DNA from: Toxonevra muliebris
Lineage: Eukaryota; Arthropoda; Insecta; Diptera; Pallopteridae
DNA: 64,000 nucleotides
Direction: 5' to 3'
Assembly: GCA_963691655.1 (NCBI GenBank)
Contig: OY829327.1
Coordinates: forward strand, 66,662,079-66,726,078
Position numbers and translations under genes: made by a program
Part shown: one piece after another, positions 59,673 through 64,000 of the stretch
Numbering within the stretch: the stretch's first letter is position 1
Layout of the letters: each line of letters begins with the position of its first letter
Notes under the pieces: model-generated
What the model was told of the DNA's origin: nothing
Database searches by the model: none
The model's input: the letters and a program-made list of their open reading frames with translations, nothing else

Positions 59673-60573
59673 TAGGGGAGTGTACCCGAGTATGAGACAG
59701 CACCAGGTGTGAGACAGTAGATTTTTTACATCATGCAATATCAATATAGCTGATCTGACTACTGTCAAACTTTTCTTTTGACATGAGCCAGTTTTTGTGG
59801 TAACACCGGAGTAAAGAGATATATAGCTTGTATCAGCTGCAAACATCGTATATGAAAATCTATCACGAAAACTTTTTTTGATTTTTTTCAAAATGATATA
59901 TTTTCTAGTGAATTAATTGAAAAGGTGAGTGTAATGCATTAGCAATTAGTGTTTTTCTTATATTTTGCGATCCAATTTTGGATTATGCCAATATATGGTT
60001 GGAAACAATTTTTTTTGTTATTCCCAAAATGGCATTATTTTCCGGGTATGAGATATCACTTAACTAGTGTTTTGATTCAATTTTTTTGTATTTCTAGCCA
60101 TGTCAACCCCAAAAAATAAAATCGTCCGTAAAAAGAATCACATGCAAGCGACCTGTTCATTTAAAGTGTGCAAACATTGCGATAGCGATTTGGATGCAGA
60201 AGACAATGACTAAGAGGGAGATGATGAATAAAAACTACCATTTCTTTTTATCTTAGCCACTGAAAGCCTACAAAATAAATAAAGTTATGTTTATAAATAG
60301 TTATGGGGTTTTTACTTCATATTTTTCAATTTTTAGTGGATTTTTGTAGGTGTCTCATACCCGGGTACAAATTTTATTTTTTCAAAAATACACATGCTCA
60401 GAAAATTAGTCTTAATATTTTGCGTTCCAATGGAATCACTATACTGTTTTCGGATAAAAATAGCATATTTTCATTACCTTTCCGACAGTATATAAAACAT
60501 CCGATTTAGTTCAACTAGTGAAAATTTATGGCTCTAAAACAAAACCCGTCTCATACCCGGGAACACTCCCTTA
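59673..60573. mobile_element. TA-flanked element with repeated CCGGGTATGAGA motif, 897 bp
   Basis: Element 59675-60571 between TA dinucleotides. Ends GGGAGTGTACCCGAGTATGA and, inverted, GGGAGTGTTCCCGGGTATGA. The motif (C)CCGGGTATGAGA is repeated inside at about 60042 (+) and 60352 (inverted). A short frame at 60101-60235 (MSTPKNKIVRKKNH ... FKVCKHCDSDLD) has a CxxC and acidic tail; I do not recognise it, though Cys-containing C-termini occur in pogo-like proteins. Confidence 0.7.
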
Positions 60574-63228
60574 TATATATACATATATTCAAATGTTTTA
60601 CTAATATTCTTTCAAATTGTCAAAAACCTGCATATGTTTGAATGAACACCGCGTACCTATATTTTAACTAGAATCAGACTTTAAATTTAAACGAAAGTAT
60701 TTATTTACTTTAATCTCTATACAATTGCTAACATTATTTCTATTGGCTTTATGCCATCCCACCTGATTGTATTTATACCATAAAGCATTCTCAGTTATTT
60801 TATTTGTTTTTGAGATTTTGTTTCCAAATATTTTCTTGTGTGCTATTTCTGTTTTTTTTTGGGGGGGAGGGGGGGGGGAGGTTTTGCTTCTTTACATTCA
60901 ACTTCGTCAAAAAACCGTAGGTGGCAAAATTTAACATGTGGTTAGTAATGCCGTAATTTAAAATAAGGTTTAACCGTAGTTGATTTTGAATCACGCATTC
61001 TTTCTTACTTGTAAATTTTCAAAAGAATTAAGAAAAACACAAAAACTTGAATGTTTACAAATACAACTTGTAAAATTTGCCTACACACACAACAAAAATG
61101 CACCTGGCCAAAATAAATATATGCATACACACGCCTCCATTCAAAAGACGTGTGTGCATCCATCGTCGCCTTTTTGTTCGGTGCTAATGGATAAAAAAAG
61201 GCTAACTCTAAATTTACTTATTAATTAAAAATGCATCGCATGCATGGCGTCGACTTGTGATTAATTAATTTATGCAAATTGAAAATTGGGTCAATGTATT
61301 TGAACTATGCCGCTTGCCCACTTCTCACTTGCCGTCTTCGCATTTTAAATGAAAAAGTTAAGTTTTACATGTTAACTAAACTTAAATTGCAAGTGTACAA
61401 CTTGCAATTTTATTTAATTTTAGAAATTGCGGTATTTTAAATGCAACTTCCTTAATAATTGAGCGATTTATAATAAAAACTCGCATAAAATTAAATTAAT
61501 GAATAATTCAAGAGTTTGAGTTTTTATTTTATATATATAAATAAAATAAATATGTAAATATGTTTGCATTCAGAAAGGAAGTTGGTAATTTGTCAATTTG
61601 ACATTTCCCTGCAATTTGCAGCAACTTATCGTATTTATTTTCTTTTTGTTAAATTTAAAAAAGTAATTTCATTTTGAATTCAATAAAATTATAAAATACG
61701 TGATTCAAAATGCTTAAACCTTCTGGACCTATATTTTATACATGCATGTATGTGCCAGTGCAAGTATGTGTGTGTGGGTATCCTCGTACTTTGTTCCTTT
61801 CAATGTCAGCTCATTTAAAAGTTCAAGTTTCTCTGTTGCCCAAAATGTCACTGTTGCAGTAATTTCAATGTTGCACACAGTATTTACATGCAGCAGATAC
61901 TTTTGTTGCAATTCTAAATTAACATAAATTCCAACAAGCTAAATTAAAAGTTTGCTTTTATATTATAATCGCAGTTTCTTTTTCTGTTACATCGCAAAAG
62001 TTTACAACTACAATCGTAACCTCTAAGATTGTGGCAAAAGTAGATGGTGCATACACTTTTTCTTAAGCTCGCACAAATGTTTTTTTTTTTCATCTAGTAT
62101 GTTTTCCTCAGTTTAATTTAAGTAATTATCATAATTTAGCATAACCTGATGATACTTAGAGGCAGGCAAGGCAGGTAGGCTGGCTGGCATGGAAAATGCG
62201 ATTCGAGTATATAGAGCCACATATTTGCATAATGTCTGGGACAAGTGCCAAAATGTAAATGCATGCAGAATGTCATATTGCAATTATCATATTGCAAATT
62301 ATGTTTGTGATTCTGTATGAAAGATTGTCTATGCTACTAAAAGTATTTTTTAACATATTCAAGGTCAAGGTTCTTAAACTAATTTAAAGTTAAAAATGAA
62401 AAATTCAAATATTGAAAGCAGACGCATTGTCTTGAAGACAGTGAAAAGTGTTAGCGTTCTCTATATTTCCTCTCATTAAAAAAAATATTAGCACCTCTTC
62501 GATAGGAGAACAAATTTTTTTAACAAGCCAAAAACTTGACACTATCTTAATGTAAAGTTGGATAGTCTCCTTGGTATATTATAGTTTGTAGCCAATTCTA
62601 CAAGTAAAAAACAAATAATCATTAAAGCCATTAGTTATTTGTTTATTTTATTCGTTATTTGCTAGACTTAAATATAAATTAAATCCTATGCACCTGGAAA
62701 CAATTAGTACGCACTACAGTACAGTGGAGCACACGTGTTTTAGCCACATTCACCGTTGTTTATATACGACATTAAATATAATAAAAAAAAATAGTTCTGA
62801 AATATTAAATTATATAATTGTCTTGATGCATATGTAAATATGTTTACATATAAGCTATGTACGTAACCTGAAATCAAGAATTTTAAAATTAAATTGCAAC
62901 AAAAGCGTTAATAGAAGACAATGAAAACGATATGAGGGCGAATGGGAAAAATTACTAACTAAGCACACAACATCATGTAACAAAGTCGATCTTATGTTCC
63001 ATTTTTACTAATAGTTTTTTTTCATATTACTAAATTTCATTAATTTCATCTCATGATCTCTGAATGATACTCATCAGTCCAGTCATATAACATAAGGTCA
63101 CATATTCCAGCTAACTGGTAACATACACATCGACTAACTAATGTACGAGTATGTAACTTTTGTTTTTTTCTTGAATTTCTTTTTCATACCGTACCAGCTT
63201 CAATTTAAGTAAAATTAAATACAAAGCT
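60574..63228. other. unassigned stretch
   Basis: No supported gene. A polypurine run of T then G (60850-60881) could form a G-quadruplex or triplex. TG/CA-rich patch near 61745-61780. Confidence 0.4.
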
Positions 63229-63341
63229 TAGGGTCGTTTTCTCAATGTCCGGTTAAACACTAATCAGAACTAACTACTACTACTAACCGTCGGTTAAAAC
63301 TCGGGTTAGTGCTTAACCGGACATTGAGAAAACAGCCTTTA
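63229..63341. mobile_element. palindromic TA-flanked MITE, 109 bp
   Basis: Element 63231-63339. Arms GTTTTCTCAATGTCCGGTTA with CACTAA continuing on both sides, around an unpaired TAG-repeat centre. TA at 63229-63230 and 63340-63341. No coding capacity. Confidence 0.75.
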
Positions 63342-63441
63342 ATGTTCAAGGCGAATTTTTGTTAAGGTGTAAGATTTCATATGTAGAATCTCAATTTACT
63401 TCATAAAATACTATTCCAATTTACTGTTTGTTAGTACAGGC

Positions 63442-63566
63442 TTAACCCTCTAGCAGGCAGGTCCGCCTACAAGCGGGCAACCGCTTGATACAATTTAAAA
63501 GAATTTAAAATCAACCAACCCTCATATTTTTTAATGCGGAAAAAATTTGTCCTGCTAGAGGGTTAT
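63442..63566. mobile_element. piggyBac-type MITE, 117 bp
   Basis: Element 63446-63562. Ends CCCTCTAGCAGG on both sides, flanked by TTAA (63442-63445) and TTAT (63563-63566, one change from TTAA). A GCGGGC patch lies near 63473. No coding frame. Confidence 0.7.
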
Positions 63567-64000
63567 ACGCACTTAGGAGGCCGAAAAAAGAGTTTTGTGT
63601 GAGAAGGCATTTTATTGGATTACATACATATGGTATTGTTTAACTTTTTAATTTTATTGAAAAAATTGTTTTCTTACTAATTACTAAAAAATACATTTGT
63701 AAAGTTTGGGTAATTTGAGACTGATCGGTTGAGCCGTTTTCGAGAAATCTTGCTCACCGACTTTGAAAACATAGTTTTTAGAATAACGGGTTCAAGGTCT
63801 TAAAAGCAAACTTCTGACGCTTCGGGACTTCTTTACAAATATGCATGTAACTTCAAGAATATTTGTCCGAATGTCACTGAATATACTTGAGTAACATACA
63901 TATATTACATTGCAAAAATGGAATAAAAAAAATTGATTTTTTTTTAATTCTAACTGCATGTAGCCTAGTTTTAACATTTTTACATTTCTTTTTTTCGCCT
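63567..64000. other. unassigned stretch
   Basis: Nothing supported to the window end. Confidence 0.4.

Noticed and set aside
1..64000. CRISPR arrays, bacterial operons, ribosome binding sites
   Set aside because: No direct-repeat/spacer arrays; composition and element content are eukaryotic.

Overview
The window is AT-rich eukaryotic DNA with almost no host coding sequence and a very high load of mobile elements. The transposon set (Transib, piggyBac, hAT, Tc1/mariner/pogo, LINEs carrying RNase H, tRNA-derived SINEs) and short intronic-style splice signals fit an insect, most plausibly a higher fly. That assignment is inference; nothing here is a species marker.

Host gene content: one short terminal coding exon (+ strand, about 14.3 kb) with a good splice acceptor and a stop codon, followed by a long A-rich stretch that looks like its 3' UTR. 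I see no other convincing host exon, no functional tRNA, rRNA or ncRNA gene and no CRISPR array.

Layout. 0-5.5 kb: a SINE remnant, a Transib-like element beside a second Transib end, a tRNA-derived SINE and a pogo-like element. 9.6-14.2 kb: two more copies of the first SINE family, a perfect palindrome, and a Transib-like element with a piggyBac-like element inside it. 14.3-16 kb: host exon and 3' UTR. 16.7-20.7 kb: a hAT MITE, a Tc1-like transposase relic, a dispersed repeat and a LINE relic. 23.7-28.2 kb: a dispersed repeat split by a 3.6 kb LINE whose 1184-codon frame is uninterrupted. 29.2-30.4 kb: a second, decayed LINE. 34.2-38.9 kb: a stack of elements four deep. 39-48.7 kb: a mariner relic, the unoccupied copy of the repeat hit by the LINE, a G-rich minisatellite, an RNase H LINE relic and dispersed repeats. 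51-54.2 kb: MITEs, one holding a hAT element. 55.8-60.6 kb: a decayed 3 kb hAT element with long inverted ends, a pogo relic, a hAT MITE and a long TA-flanked element. 63.2-63.6 kb: two short palindromic MITEs.

Main results. (1) Two Transib-like elements have V(D)J-signal-like ends, one with a 12-bp and the other with a 23-bp spacer. (2) A tRNA-derived SINE shares its 3' tail with the intact LINE in the same window, a partner/parasite pair. (3) Two SINE families share an internal core. (4) Nested insertions can be ordered in time, because unoccupied target sites are present elsewhere in the window.
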